Shown here piece after piece: positions 43,580-51,063 of a stretch of 64,000 nt of DNA. Origin of the DNA: Paucibacter sediminis (GTDB taxonomy: Bacteria > Pseudomonadota > Gammaproteobacteria > Burkholderiales > Burkholderiaceae_C); contig NZ_CP116346.1 in NCBI RefSeq assembly GCF_030254645.1, positions 3,165,973-3,229,972 on the forward strand, in the 5' to 3' direction. The notes below the pieces were generated by a model. It saw only the letters and a program-made list of their open reading frames with translations. It did not search any database and was not told the origin of the DNA. Within the stretch, counting starts at the first letter, position 1; each line of letters begins with the position of its first letter. A program made the position numbers and the translations under genes.

Positions 43580-43609
43580 GCGGCCGGCTGATCGGCAGCC
43601 GACCGCTCA
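43577..43609. terminator. bidirectional terminator hairpin between ppk1 and ppx
   Basis: TGAGCGGCCGGCTG (43577-43590), 5-base loop, CAGCCGACCGCTCA (43596-43609): 13 of 14 pairs match, the remaining one being C opposite A. The outer ends of the stem are the stop codons of the two convergent genes themselves. Confidence 0.6.
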
Positions 43610-45121
43610 GGCCTGCAGCGTCAGCTCGACCAGCTCGAGCTTGGACCAGGCCTGCAGCTCTTCCTGCATCAGGTAGAAGGCGCGCGGCTGTGCCGCGGCC
43701 CAGTCCCGGTCCAGCTGCACCCGCACGCGCCGGCCCTGGCGCTGCAGGCGCATGGAGCCCTCGGCGATGGCGCCGCGCGCATGGGCATGGATGACGGCCA
43801 GGCGCAGCGCCAGCACCTGCCACAGCAGGGTCTCGTCGCCGAGCTGCGGTTCCAGCTTGCGCAGGCCGCCGCGCTGGCCCAGGGCCAGATCGCCCAGGCG
43901 CTTGAGCTGGTTCTGCGAGAAGCCGCTGGCATCCACATGGGCGAGCAGGTAGGCGGTGTGGCGGTGGTGGTCGTGGTGCGAGACCATCATGCCCAGCTCA
44001 TGCAGGGCGGCGGCCCAGCCCAGCTCGCGCTGCAGCTCGCGCGGCGCGCGCGGCTGCAGCTGCTTGTAGAGCGCCAGGGCCAGGTCTTGCACGCGGCCGG
44101 CCTGCTCGCGGTCCACGCCGAAGCGCCGCTGTAGCTCGGCCACCGACTGGTCGCGCATGTCGCGGCCCTGGGCCAGCTGGGCGGCCTCCAGGCGTTCCGC
44201 CAGATCGAAGATCACGCCCTGGCGCAGCGCGCCCTTGGCGGGCTGCAGGCGCTCGATGCCGAACTGCGTCAGCAGGGTGTAGAGGATGCACAGGCCGCCA
44301 CCCACCACGGCGCGGCGGTCTTCTTTCAGCCCTGGCAGCTTGAGCTTGTCCATATGGCCCACCGCGATGCATTGCTCGATGCACCAGCGCAGCGCCTCGG
44401 GGGTGATGCTGCCATCGGTGACGCCGGTGGCGGCGAGGATCTGCGCCACCGCGCCGACCGTGCCGGAGGAGCCCAGCGCCTCCACCCAGGCGGGCTGGGC
44501 GAGCGGGCGCGAGAACTGGCTCAGCGCCTCTTCCAGCTCGGCGCCGGCGGCCACCTGGGCGGCACGGAAGGCCTCGGCGCTGAAGCGGCCCTCGGGAAAG
44601 AAGCGCATCGACAGGCTGACGCTGCCGACCTGGAAGGACTCGGCCTTCAGCGGCACGCGGCCATGGCCCAGGATCATTTCGGTGGAGCGGCCGCCGATGT
44701 CGATCACCAGGCGCGGCGTCTGCGAAGGCTGCAGCCGCGCCACCCCCGCAAAGATCAGGCGCGCTTCCTCGCGGCCCGAGATCACCTCGATCGGATGGCC
44801 CAGCACCGCCTGGGCACGCGCCAGAAAGCTGTTGCGGTTGCGCGCCTCGCGCAGCGTCTGCGTGGCCACCGCACGCACCCGGCCGGGCTCGAAGCCCTGC
44901 AGACGCTGGGCAAAGCGGGCCAGGCAATCCAGGCCGCGCTGCATGGCCGCCTCGGTGAGCTCGCCGTTGGCGTCAAGACCTGCCCCCAGGCGCACCGTCT
45001 CCTTCAGGTATTCCTGGCGGCGGTAGTTGCTGCGGTTGAGCTGGGCAATCTCGAGCCTGAAGCTGTTGGAGCCCATGTCGATGGCGGCAAGGGCAGGGGG
45101 GGCGGTACGGGGCACGGTCAT
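43607..45121 (-). CDS. ppx: exopolyphosphatase (Ppx/GppA family)
   Basis: 504 residues. Actin-like ATPase fold with AAIDMGSNSFRLEIAQ (phosphate 1 loop), VISGREEARLIFAGVAR, and VIDIGGRSTEMILG (phosphate 2 loop), followed by the C-terminal HD-like helical domain with HELGMMVSHHDHHRHTAYL. It hydrolyses polyphosphate or pppGpp; the pairing with ppk1 supports the polyphosphate role. It is divergent from the ZIP transporter gene. Confidence 0.94.
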   Translation of the reverse strand: MTVPRTAPPALAAIDMGSNSFRLEIAQLNRSNYRRQEYLKETVRLGAGLDANGELTEAAMQRGLDCLARFAQRLQGFEPGRVRAVATQTLREARNRNSFLARAQAVLGHPIEVISGREEARLIFAGVARLQPSQTPRLVIDIGGRSTEMILGHGRVPLKAESFQVGSVSLSMRFFPEGRFSAEAFRAAQVAAGAELEEALSQFSRPLAQPAWVEALGSSGTVGAVAQILAATGVTDGSITPEALRWCIEQCIAVGHMDKLKLPGLKEDRRAVVGGGLCILYTLLTQFGIERLQPAKGALRQGVIFDLAERLEAAQLAQGRDMRDQSVAELQRRFGVDREQAGRVQDLALALYKQLQPRAPRELQRELGWAAALHELGMMVSHHDHHRHTAYLLAHVDASGFSQNQLKRLGDLALGQRGGLRKLEPQLGDETLLWQVLALRLAVIHAHARGAIAEGSMRLQRQGRRVRVQLDRDWAAAQPRAFYLMQEELQAWSKLELVELTLQA

Positions 45122-45228
45122 GGGCGGCGATTGTCGCTGCTGATTGCGTCAAATCACGCCGCCATGGGCGTCCTGCCACGAGGTCTTGACAGGTCTGCGA
45201 GAATCAAAGCCAACAAGTCTTCGCTGCC

Positions 45229-45256
45229 GGCGCACCATCGGGTGCGCCTTTTGTTT
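45229..45256 (+). terminator. intrinsic terminator hairpin in the ZIP gene leader
   Basis: GGCGCACC (45229-45236), loop ATCG, GGTGCGCC (45241-45248) and TTTTGTTT (45249-45256) form a textbook rho-independent terminator. It ends 7 bases before the ATG of the ZIP gene and lies between two divergent genes, so it cannot end an upstream plus-strand gene. It may act as an attenuator or end a small leader RNA. Confidence 0.7.
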
Positions 45257-45263
45257 GCCATCC

Positions 45264-46034
45264 ATGACCCTGCTCTATATCGTGCTCGCGACCCTGGCCG
45301 GCGGCCTGCTGTCGGTGCTCATCGCGGCCAGCCTGACGGTGGCGCTGCTGAGCCGCGTGGTCAAGCATCTGGTGAGCCTGTCGACCGGCGTGCTGCTGGC
45401 CACCGCGCTGCTGCATGTGCTGCCCGAGGCCTTCGAGAGCCAGGCCAGCCCGCACAGCCTGTTCCTGACGCTGCTGGGCGGCCTGATGTTCTTCTTCCTG
45501 CTGGAGAAGGCCGAGCTCTACCGCCATACCCACCACCACGAGGGCGACGGCCACCACCACCATCATCACTTCGACGAGGAGCAGGCCGGGCGCGGCGGCC
45601 TGGCGGTGCTGGTGGGCGACAGCATCCACAATTTCTGCGACGGCATCATCATCGCCGCGGCCTTTCTGGCCGACCAGCACCTGGGCTGGATCACCGCGCT
45701 GGCCATCATCGCGCACGAGATCCCGCAGGAGGTGGGCGACTACATCGTGCTGCTGAACGCCGGTTTCTCGCGCGCCAAGGCGCTGCTGTTCAATGCCATC
45801 TCGGGCCTGGCGGCGGTGGCCGGCGGGGTGCTGGGCTACTTCCTGGTGGGGCCCTGGGAGCAGCTGTTCCCCTATCTGCTGGTGGCGGCCTCGAGCAGCT
45901 TTGTCTATGTGGCGGTGGCCGATCTGATCCCGCAGTTGCAGCGCCGCCTGCCCTGGCGCGAAACCGCGCTGCAGCTGCTGTGGCTGGCTGTGGGCATGGG
46001 CATCGTGGTGCTGGCGGTGGGCGGCCAGCACTGA
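45264..46034 (+). CDS. ZIP family metal transporter
   Basis: 256 residues with about eight membrane helices. A cytoplasmic His-rich loop (THHHEGDGHHHHHHFDEE, about residues 90-107) follows helix 3. The metal path helices carry GDSIHNFCDGIIIAAAF and AIIAHEIPQEVGDYIVL, the ZIP signature. It imports zinc or another divalent metal across the inner membrane. Its leader contains a terminator hairpin. Confidence 0.93.
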   Translation: MTLLYIVLATLAGGLLSVLIAASLTVALLSRVVKHLVSLSTGVLLATALLHVLPEAFESQASPHSLFLTLLGGLMFFFLLEKAELYRHTHHHEGDGHHHHHHFDEEQAGRGGLAVLVGDSIHNFCDGIIIAAAFLADQHLGWITALAIIAHEIPQEVGDYIVLLNAGFSRAKALLFNAISGLAAVAGGVLGYFLVGPWEQLFPYLLVAASSSFVYVAVADLIPQLQRRLPWRETALQLLWLAVGMGIVVLAVGGQH

Positions 46035-46070
46035 AAGAAAAAACGCCCCGGCCGCGAGGCACGGGGCGTT
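46035..46070 (-). terminator. terminator of uspA
   Basis: On the minus strand AACGCCCCG (46070-46062), 11-base loop, CGGGGCGTT (46050-46042) and TTTTTTCTTTC. It starts 22 bases after the uspA stop and ends against the convergent ZIP gene's stop codon. Confidence 0.8.
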
Positions 46071-46092
46071 GGCGCGCGCGGGCGCTGAGGCG

Positions 46093-46527
46093 TCAGCGCA
46101 CCACCAGCACCGGGATGGTGCTGTGGGTCAGCACCTTCTGGGTCTCGCTGCCGAGCAGCAGGGCCTGCACACCGCGACGGCCATGCGAGGCCATCACCAC
46201 CAGGTCGCCGTCGACACGCTTGGCATGCTCGATGATGGCTTCCCAGGCGTGCAGGGCTTCGATGCTGTGGGCCTCGCAGGGCACGCCGCCGGCTTCGGCC
46301 GCGGCCAGCACGCTCTTCAGGCGGCTCTGGGCAATGCGCTCCTGGGCGTCGAAGAACTCCTGCGGCGGGGTCGGCTGCATCTCGGAGACTGCGCTGTAGG
46401 GGAAGGGTTCCTTGACGCTCACGGCATAGAGCTTGGCGCCATGCACCTTGGCCAGCGCCACGGCGGTGCTGATGGCGTTGCTGGTGATGTCCGAGCCGTC
46501 GGTCGGGACGATGATGCGTTTGAACAT
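46093..46527 (-). CDS. universal stress protein (UspA family)
   Basis: 144 residues, one Usp domain. FKRIIVPTDGSDITSNAI at the N-terminus and the ATP-binding G2xG9xG(S/T) region VVMASHGRRGVQALLLGSET near the end indicate an ATP-binding Usp. An FNR-like palindrome lies about 70 bases upstream at 46594-46609, which would suit oxygen- or energy-responsive expression. Confidence 0.92.
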   Translation of the reverse strand: MFKRIIVPTDGSDITSNAISTAVALAKVHGAKLYAVSVKEPFPYSAVSEMQPTPPQEFFDAQERIAQSRLKSVLAAAEAGGVPCEAHSIEALHAWEAIIEHAKRVDGDLVVMASHGRRGVQALLLGSETQKVLTHSTIPVLVVR

Positions 46528-46593
46528 GGCGGTCCTCCTGTCTCAGGGTGGGGTTTTGATGCGTCCAGTGTGGCGCCCTGATCTTCCGCCCGC

Positions 46594-46609
46594 CTTGCGC
46601 TATGTCAAG
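46594..46609 (-). promoter_or_regulatory. FNR/ANR-like box upstream of uspA
   Basis: On the minus strand CTTGACATAGCGCAAG, which fits the palindrome CTTGA-N6-TCAAG at 9 of 10 positions. Its centre is about 75 bases before the uspA start, a plausible site for activation by an FNR-type regulator. It overlaps no coding sequence; the sulfurtransferase stop is 2 bases further. Confidence 0.5.
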
Positions 46610-46610
46610 G

Positions 46611-47465
46611 CTAGCCTTGCGCCACCGGTCGCGAGGGGTCGGACGACCATTCGCTCCACGAGCCCGGGTAGAGCTGCGAGCCCGCTAGCCCGGCTACTTC
46701 CATTGCCAGCAGGTTGTGACAGGCGGTGACGCCCGAGCCGCACTGGTGCACCACGGCCTCGGCCGCATAGGGCGCGAGCAGGGGGGCGAACTCGGCGCGC
46801 AGGGTGTCGGCGCTCTTGAAACAGCCGTCGGCCTGCAGGTTGTCCTTGAAGAAGCGGTTGCTGGCGCCGGGGATATGGCCGGCCCGTGCATCCAGCGGCT
46901 CGACCTCGCCGCGGAAGCGCTCGCCGGCGCGCGCGTCGATCAGGCGCACCCGGCCAAGCTGGGCTTGCAGGGCGGAGGCGTCCAGCGCGGGAGCCAAGGA
47001 ATCGCCCGCCACGAAGTGGCCGGCCAACGCCGGCACGACGGGCGCCTCGGTGCCGAGCGCGCCGCCGCTGGCCAGCCAGGCCGCCTTGCCGCCGTCCAGC
47101 ACCGCCACGGCCTCATGGCCCAGCCAGCGCAACATCCACCAGAGCCGGGCGGCGTACATGCCGCCCTGGGCGTCGTAGGCTACCACCTGGGTCTGGGGCG
47201 TCAGGCCCAGCGCGGCCATGCGTGCGGCAAAGGCGCCGCGCTCGGGCAGGGGGTGGCGGCCATTGCTTCCCGTCTTGGCGCCGCTCAGCTCGCGATCCAG
47301 GTGCAGATAGTGGGCGCCGGGCAGATGGCCCTCGGCATGGCTGCGCTCGCCGGCGCCGGTGTCGGCGAGGTCGAAGCTGGCGTCCACGATCAGCAAGACC
47401 TGACCCTGTGCTTGCAGGGCGCGCAGCTCGCTGGCGCTGATGAGTGTGCGGTAGGGCATGTTCAT
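46611..47465 (-). CDS. sulfurtransferase (3-mercaptopyruvate/thiosulfate type)
   Basis: 284 residues in two rhodanese domains. The N-terminal one (about 5-125) contains LWWMLRWLGHEAVAVLDGG; the C-terminal one (about 155-280) has the active-site loop HQCGSGVTACHNLLAME, with Cys as sulfur acceptor and the CGSGVTA form typical of 3-mercaptopyruvate sulfurtransferases such as SseA. The start at 47465 overlaps the stop of the DMT transporter gene (ATGA). Confidence 0.92.
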   Translation of the reverse strand: MNMPYRTLISASELRALQAQGQVLLIVDASFDLADTGAGERSHAEGHLPGAHYLHLDRELSGAKTGSNGRHPLPERGAFAARMAALGLTPQTQVVAYDAQGGMYAARLWWMLRWLGHEAVAVLDGGKAAWLASGGALGTEAPVVPALAGHFVAGDSLAPALDASALQAQLGRVRLIDARAGERFRGEVEPLDARAGHIPGASNRFFKDNLQADGCFKSADTLRAEFAPLLAPYAAEAVVHQCGSGVTACHNLLAMEVAGLAGSQLYPGSWSEWSSDPSRPVAQG

Positions 47466-48370
47466 GATTCGCTCACGGAATGTTGGCTGTCGATCGGTGT
47501 GCTGCGGGTGCGCAGCAGGGTGGCGGCCAGGCCGGCGGCAATGATGAGGGCGATGCCCAGCAGGGCGCTGGCCCCCAGCGCATCCTTGAACAGCAGCACG
47601 CCGTAAAGGGCCGAGAACACGATGCCCAGGTATTGCAGGCTGGCGTTCACCAGGGTCTTGCCGCGCCCGTAGGCACGCGTCATCAGCCATTGTGCCGTGG
47701 TGGCCAGCAGGCCCACGGCGAGCAGCAGGGTCAGGCCTTGCGGATCGTGGCCATGCCAGTCGCCCTGGCCGCCCAGTTTCAGCGCCAGCGTGCTGATGCA
47801 TCCCGCCAGCGCCCCGCCCAGCGAGAAGTAGAAGACGATGCGCACCTCGGGCTCGCCGGCCCGACCCAGCGCGGTGACCTGCAGATAGGCCATCGCCGAG
47901 AGCATGCCCGAGAGCAGGCCGGCGATGCCATGCCAGGCCTGCTGCTGATCAATGGTGGGGCGCAGCACCAGGGCCACGCCGGCAAAGCCCAGCAGCACCG
48001 CGGCAACCAGGCGGCCATCGATGCGGGCGCTGCCCAGCATCACCGCGCCGCCGATCAGGAACAGCGCCATCCACACCGAGGACATGTAGTTGAGCGTCAT
48101 CGCGGTGGCGAGCGGCAGCTTGCCGATCGAGTAGAACCACAGCGAGAGCGCGATCACGCCCGAGAGGCTGCGCCAGAAATGCATCGCCGGCACCTGGGTG
48201 CGCAGGCTGATGCCCTGCTGCCAGGCCAGGCCCGCCATCACCAGGGTGCCGACCAGGCCGCGGTACATGACGATCTCGCCCGCGTCGTACTGGCCCGAGG
48301 CCAGCTTGACGCACACGCCCATGGAGGCGAACAAAAAGGTGGCAAGCACCATCATCAGGGAAGCGGGCAT
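47462..48370 (-). CDS. DMT family transporter (EamA)
   Basis: 302 residues from ATG 48370 (48379 and 48394 are possible; the leader has GTGGAG 10 bases before 48370). Ten predicted membrane helices in two EamA repeats, with LATAMTLNYMSSVWMALFLI in the first and LVNASLQYLGIVFSALYGVL in the second. Exported substrate unknown. It follows the terminator of the Rieske gene and is coupled to the sulfurtransferase. Confidence 0.87.
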   Translation of the reverse strand: MPASLMMVLATFLFASMGVCVKLASGQYDAGEIVMYRGLVGTLVMAGLAWQQGISLRTQVPAMHFWRSLSGVIALSLWFYSIGKLPLATAMTLNYMSSVWMALFLIGGAVMLGSARIDGRLVAAVLLGFAGVALVLRPTIDQQQAWHGIAGLLSGMLSAMAYLQVTALGRAGEPEVRIVFYFSLGGALAGCISTLALKLGGQGDWHGHDPQGLTLLLAVGLLATTAQWLMTRAYGRGKTLVNASLQYLGIVFSALYGVLLFKDALGASALLGIALIIAAGLAATLLRTRSTPIDSQHSVSES

Positions 48371-48394
48371 GGCCGGCATTCTCCACGCGGGCAT

Positions 48395-48430
48395 GAAAAA
48401 ACCGCCCGACCGATCTTTCGGTGGGGCGGT
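48395..48430 (-). terminator. terminator of the Rieske oxygenase gene
   Basis: On the minus strand ACCGCCCCACCGA (48430-48418), loop AAGA, TCGGTCGGGCGGT (48413-48401) with a single mismatch, then TTTTTT. It starts 23 bases after the oxygenase stop. Confidence 0.8.
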
Positions 48431-48452
48431 GTGTGGATGGCCTGCAAAGGCC

Positions 48453-49559
48453 TCAGAGCTGCATTTCGCGGCGGTACCACTCGTGGAAATGCTGCATGCC
48501 GTCCTCCATCGGGCTCTGGTAGGGCCCGACCTCGTTGTCGCCGCGCTCCATCAAGGCCTTGCGGCCCCAGTCCATGCGCAGCGCGATCTCGTCGTCCTCG
48601 ATGCAGGTCTCCATATAGGCGGCCTGGTTGGCTTCGACGAACTCACGCTCGAAGGCGGCGATCTCCTCAGGGTAGTAGAACTCCACCACATTGGTGGTCT
48701 TCTGCGGGCCCTTGGGGAACAGCGTCGACACCACCAGCACATGCGGATACCACTCCACCATGATGTGCGGGTAGTAGGTCAGCCAGATCGCGCCCTGCTT
48801 GGGCGGCTCGCCGCCGCGGAACTGCAGCACCTGCTGGTGCCACTTGCTGTAGACCTCGGAGCCGGGCTTCTCGAGCGCCTTGTGGATGCCCACCGTCTGC
48901 ACCGAGTGGTGCTTGCCGAATTCCCAGGCCAGATCGTCGCAGGTGACGAACTTGCCCAGTCCGGGGTGGAAGGGGCCGACGTGGTAGTCCTCCAGATAGA
49001 CCTCGATGAAGGTCTTCCAGTTGTAGTCGCACTCGTGCACATGGATCTTGTCGAGCACATAGCCACTGAAGTCCAGCTCGGCGCGCGGGCCCACGGCCGC
49101 CAGTTCGGCCGCGATGTCGCGACCGTTGTCCTCGAACAGCAGGCCGTTCCAATCCCTGAGCTGGTAGCGGTTCAGGTTCAGGCAGGGGTCCTGCTCGAAA
49201 TGCGGCGCGCCGACCAATTGGCCCTTCAAATCGTAGGTCCATCGGTGCAGCGGGCAGACCACATTGCTCTTGGTATTGCCGCGGCCACGCAGCATCACCG
49301 CCTGGCGGTGCCGGCAGACGTTGGAGATCAGCTCCAGGCCCTCGGGCGTGCGCACGATGGCGCGGCCCTCGCCCTCCTGGGGCAGTGCATAGAAGTCGCC
49401 TACCTCGGGCACGGCGAGCGCATGCCCCAGGTAGCGAGGCCCAGGCTGGAAGATCAGTTCCTGTTCCTTGCGGAACAGGCCCTCATCGAAATAGGAAGTG
49501 ACAGGCAGCTGCGTCTTGCTGCGTTCAAGCGCCGAGAGAGGGATGCTCAGGTCGGACAT
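48453..49559 (-). CDS. Rieske non-heme iron oxygenase, alpha-type subunit
   Basis: 368 residues from ATG 49559. The Rieske [2Fe-2S] site is CRHRQAVMLRG and CPLHRWTYDLKG (about residues 78-100). The catalytic domain has the mononuclear iron histidines in FIEVYLEDYHVGPFHPGL (about 185-202). The architecture matches single-component-type ring-hydroxylating or choline/carnitine-like demethylating oxygenases. No ferredoxin, reductase or small subunit is next to it, so the electron donor is elsewhere and the substrate unknown. A candidate leader RNA lies upstream. Confidence 0.9.
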   Translation of the reverse strand: MSDLSIPLSALERSKTQLPVTSYFDEGLFRKEQELIFQPGPRYLGHALAVPEVGDFYALPQEGEGRAIVRTPEGLELISNVCRHRQAVMLRGRGNTKSNVVCPLHRWTYDLKGQLVGAPHFEQDPCLNLNRYQLRDWNGLLFEDNGRDIAAELAAVGPRAELDFSGYVLDKIHVHECDYNWKTFIEVYLEDYHVGPFHPGLGKFVTCDDLAWEFGKHHSVQTVGIHKALEKPGSEVYSKWHQQVLQFRGGEPPKQGAIWLTYYPHIMVEWYPHVLVVSTLFPKGPQKTTNVVEFYYPEEIAAFEREFVEANQAAYMETCIEDDEIALRMDWGRKALMERGDNEVGPYQSPMEDGMQHFHEWYRREMQL

Positions 49560-49898
49560 GATCCAAGAGGGTCTCCAAGAAACCAATGTCAACCCCCCGA
49601 GTCCGTCGCGGTGGGGCGCCAATGAAGCTTGACGCCTGGGCGCGGAGCCGGGTTTGTGTCAAAAAGCCCGGCCAGAAGGTTGCTTCCAGGCCGGGCTCCC
49701 ATACGCCGCGCCACCGTCGCAAGGGCGGTGGGCAGCGAGGGCGGGATTGTACCCATGCCGCGGCATTCCGGGCAGGGTCTCGGCAATGGCCGCCATCGCC
49801 ATCCTCCCTGCGGGGGGTGTGGTGGGTGTGTGACAAGGTGTGGGTGCTCTAAGACCGGCCTTGCGCCGGTGACTACAATCCCGCTTTCGCATTTCGAC
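49560..49898. other. 339-bp divergent intergenic region
   Basis: No protein gene is credible here. On the minus strand it contains a TACAAT -10 box (49751-49746), a 12-bp palindrome ATGCCGCGGCAT (49755-49766) just upstream of that box, two hairpins and a terminator (49697-49661). On the plus strand TACAAT (49874-49879) is the likely -10 of xseB. Both -10 boxes continue as TACAATCCCGC. Confidence 0.6.
49661..49739 (-). ncRNA. candidate small RNA or attenuated leader upstream of the Rieske gene
   Basis: A possible transcript of about 79 nt. It would start about 7 bases after the minus-strand -10 box, form a hairpin CCACCG/CGGTGG (49731-49711), then a long terminator stem AGCCCGGCC/GGCCGGGCT (49697-49665) extended inward by GAAG/CTTC, and end in TTTTT. 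It would stop about 100 bases before the Rieske ATG. The -35 is weak. No known RNA family is recognised. Confidence 0.4.
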
Positions 49899-50153
49899 AT
49901 GAGCAAGCCTCCCATGCCCACCAGCAAAGCCGCTGCACCAGCGGCAGTTCCAGCCAGTTACGAGCTCGCGCTCGACGAGCTGGAGCGCCTGGTCGCATCC
50001 ATGGAGGCCGGGGCATTGCCGCTGGATCAATTGCTGGACAGCTATCGCCGTGGCGCGGAGCTGCTGGGTTTTTGCCGCGCCCGCCTGCAGGCCGTGGAGC
50101 AACAGGTCAAGGTGCTGGAGGGTGGCGAGATGAAAACCTGGGAGGAGTCCTGA
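49899..50153 (+). CDS. xseB: exodeoxyribonuclease VII small subunit
   Basis: 84 residues from ATG 49899; the typical domain [20 protein letters not shown] followed by [20 protein letters not shown] forms the two-helix XseB hairpin. The N-terminal 20 residues are a low-complexity Ala/Pro extension. It binds XseA to form the nuclease; xseA is not in the window. It is the first gene of the xseB-ispA-dxs-folE2 block. A -10-like TACAAT lies 25 bases upstream. Confidence 0.93.
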   Translation: MSKPPMPTSKAAAPAAVPASYELALDELERLVASMEAGALPLDQLLDSYRRGAELLGFCRARLQAVEQQVKVLEGGEMKTWEES

Positions 50154-50155
50154 GC

Positions 50156-51043
50156 GTGGATGCAGGCGTATTTGAACAATGGATGCAGCGCGCTCTGCTG
50201 GCTTACGAGCGGGCGCTGGACGAATGGGTGCCTGCGGATGCGCCCGCCGGACTGGGCGAGGCGATGCGTTATGGCGTGCTGGGTGCCGGCAAGCGCCTGC
50301 GGCCGCTGCTGGTGCTGGCCGCCTGCGAGGCGGTCGACGGCGACGCCCCGGCCGCCCTGCGTGCCGGCACGGCGGTGGAGCTGATCCACGCCTACTCCCT
50401 GATCCATGACGATATGCCCTGCATGGACAACGACGTGCTGCGCCGTGGCAAGCCCACCGTGCATGTGCAATTCGGCGAGGCCCAGGCCATGCTGGCGGGC
50501 GACGCCATGCAGGCCCTGGCCTTCGAGGTTCTGACGCCGGAGGCCGGCATCGCGCCGGCCCTGCAGGCGCGCCTGTGCGCGCTGCTGGCGCGCGCCTCGG
50601 GCCATGCCGGCATGGCCGGCGGCCAGGCCATCGATCTGGCCAGCGTTGGCAAGGACCTGGACGAGGCCACGTTGCGCGACATGCACCGCCGCAAGACCGG
50701 CGTGCTGCTGCAGGGCAGCGTGCTGATGGGCGCCGCCTGTGGCGAGACCACGCCCGCGACCTGGGCCGCGCTGACCGACTATGGCGCCGCCATCGGCCTG
50801 GCCTTCCAGGTGGTGGACGACATCCTGGACGTGACCCAGGACTCCGCCGTGCTGGGCAAGACCGCCGGCAAGGACCAGGAGGCCAACAAGCCCACCTATG
50901 TGAGCCTGATGGGCCTGGACGGCGCGCGCCGCTACGCCGATGAACTGCGCGCGCAAGCCCATGCGGCGCTGGCGCGCTCGGGGCTCACCAACACCGCCTG
51001 GCTCAGCCTGCTGGCCGACCGCGTGGTGGACCGGGACAACTGA
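50156..51043 (+). CDS. ispA: polyprenyl synthetase (farnesyl diphosphate synthase)
   Basis: 295 residues from GTG 50156, with GGAGGAG 8 bases upstream inside xseB. It condenses isopentenyl diphosphate onto dimethylallyl and geranyl diphosphate. The first Asp-rich motif is [17 protein letters not shown] and the second [22 protein letters not shown] binds substrate. The order xseB-ispA-dxs supplies isoprenoid precursors in one operon. Confidence 0.95.
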   Translation: MDAGVFEQWMQRALLAYERALDEWVPADAPAGLGEAMRYGVLGAGKRLRPLLVLAACEAVDGDAPAALRAGTAVELIHAYSLIHDDMPCMDNDVLRRGKPTVHVQFGEAQAMLAGDAMQALAFEVLTPEAGIAPALQARLCALLARASGHAGMAGGQAIDLASVGKDLDEATLRDMHRRKTGVLLQGSVLMGAACGETTPATWAALTDYGAAIGLAFQVVDDILDVTQDSAVLGKTAGKDQEANKPTYVSLMGLDGARRYADELRAQAHAALARSGLTNTAWLSLLADRVVDRDN

Positions 51044-51063
51044 CAGCTCGGGATGCATCGCAC

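Noticed and set aside
45186-45191. TTGACA as a full sigma-70 promoter for the ZIP gene
   Set aside because: No acceptable -10 box is found 16 to 18 bases downstream, so only the -35-like hexamer was mentioned.
49661-49739. Possible 4.5S SRP RNA
   Set aside because: The GGAAGCAACC stretch recalls the SRP domain IV motif, but the required symmetrical loop and flanking bases are absent.
49629-49898. Extension of xseB by 90 codons upstream
   Set aside because: The extra part contains the terminator hairpin and promoter region and is low complexity; the ATG at 49899 gives the family-typical length.
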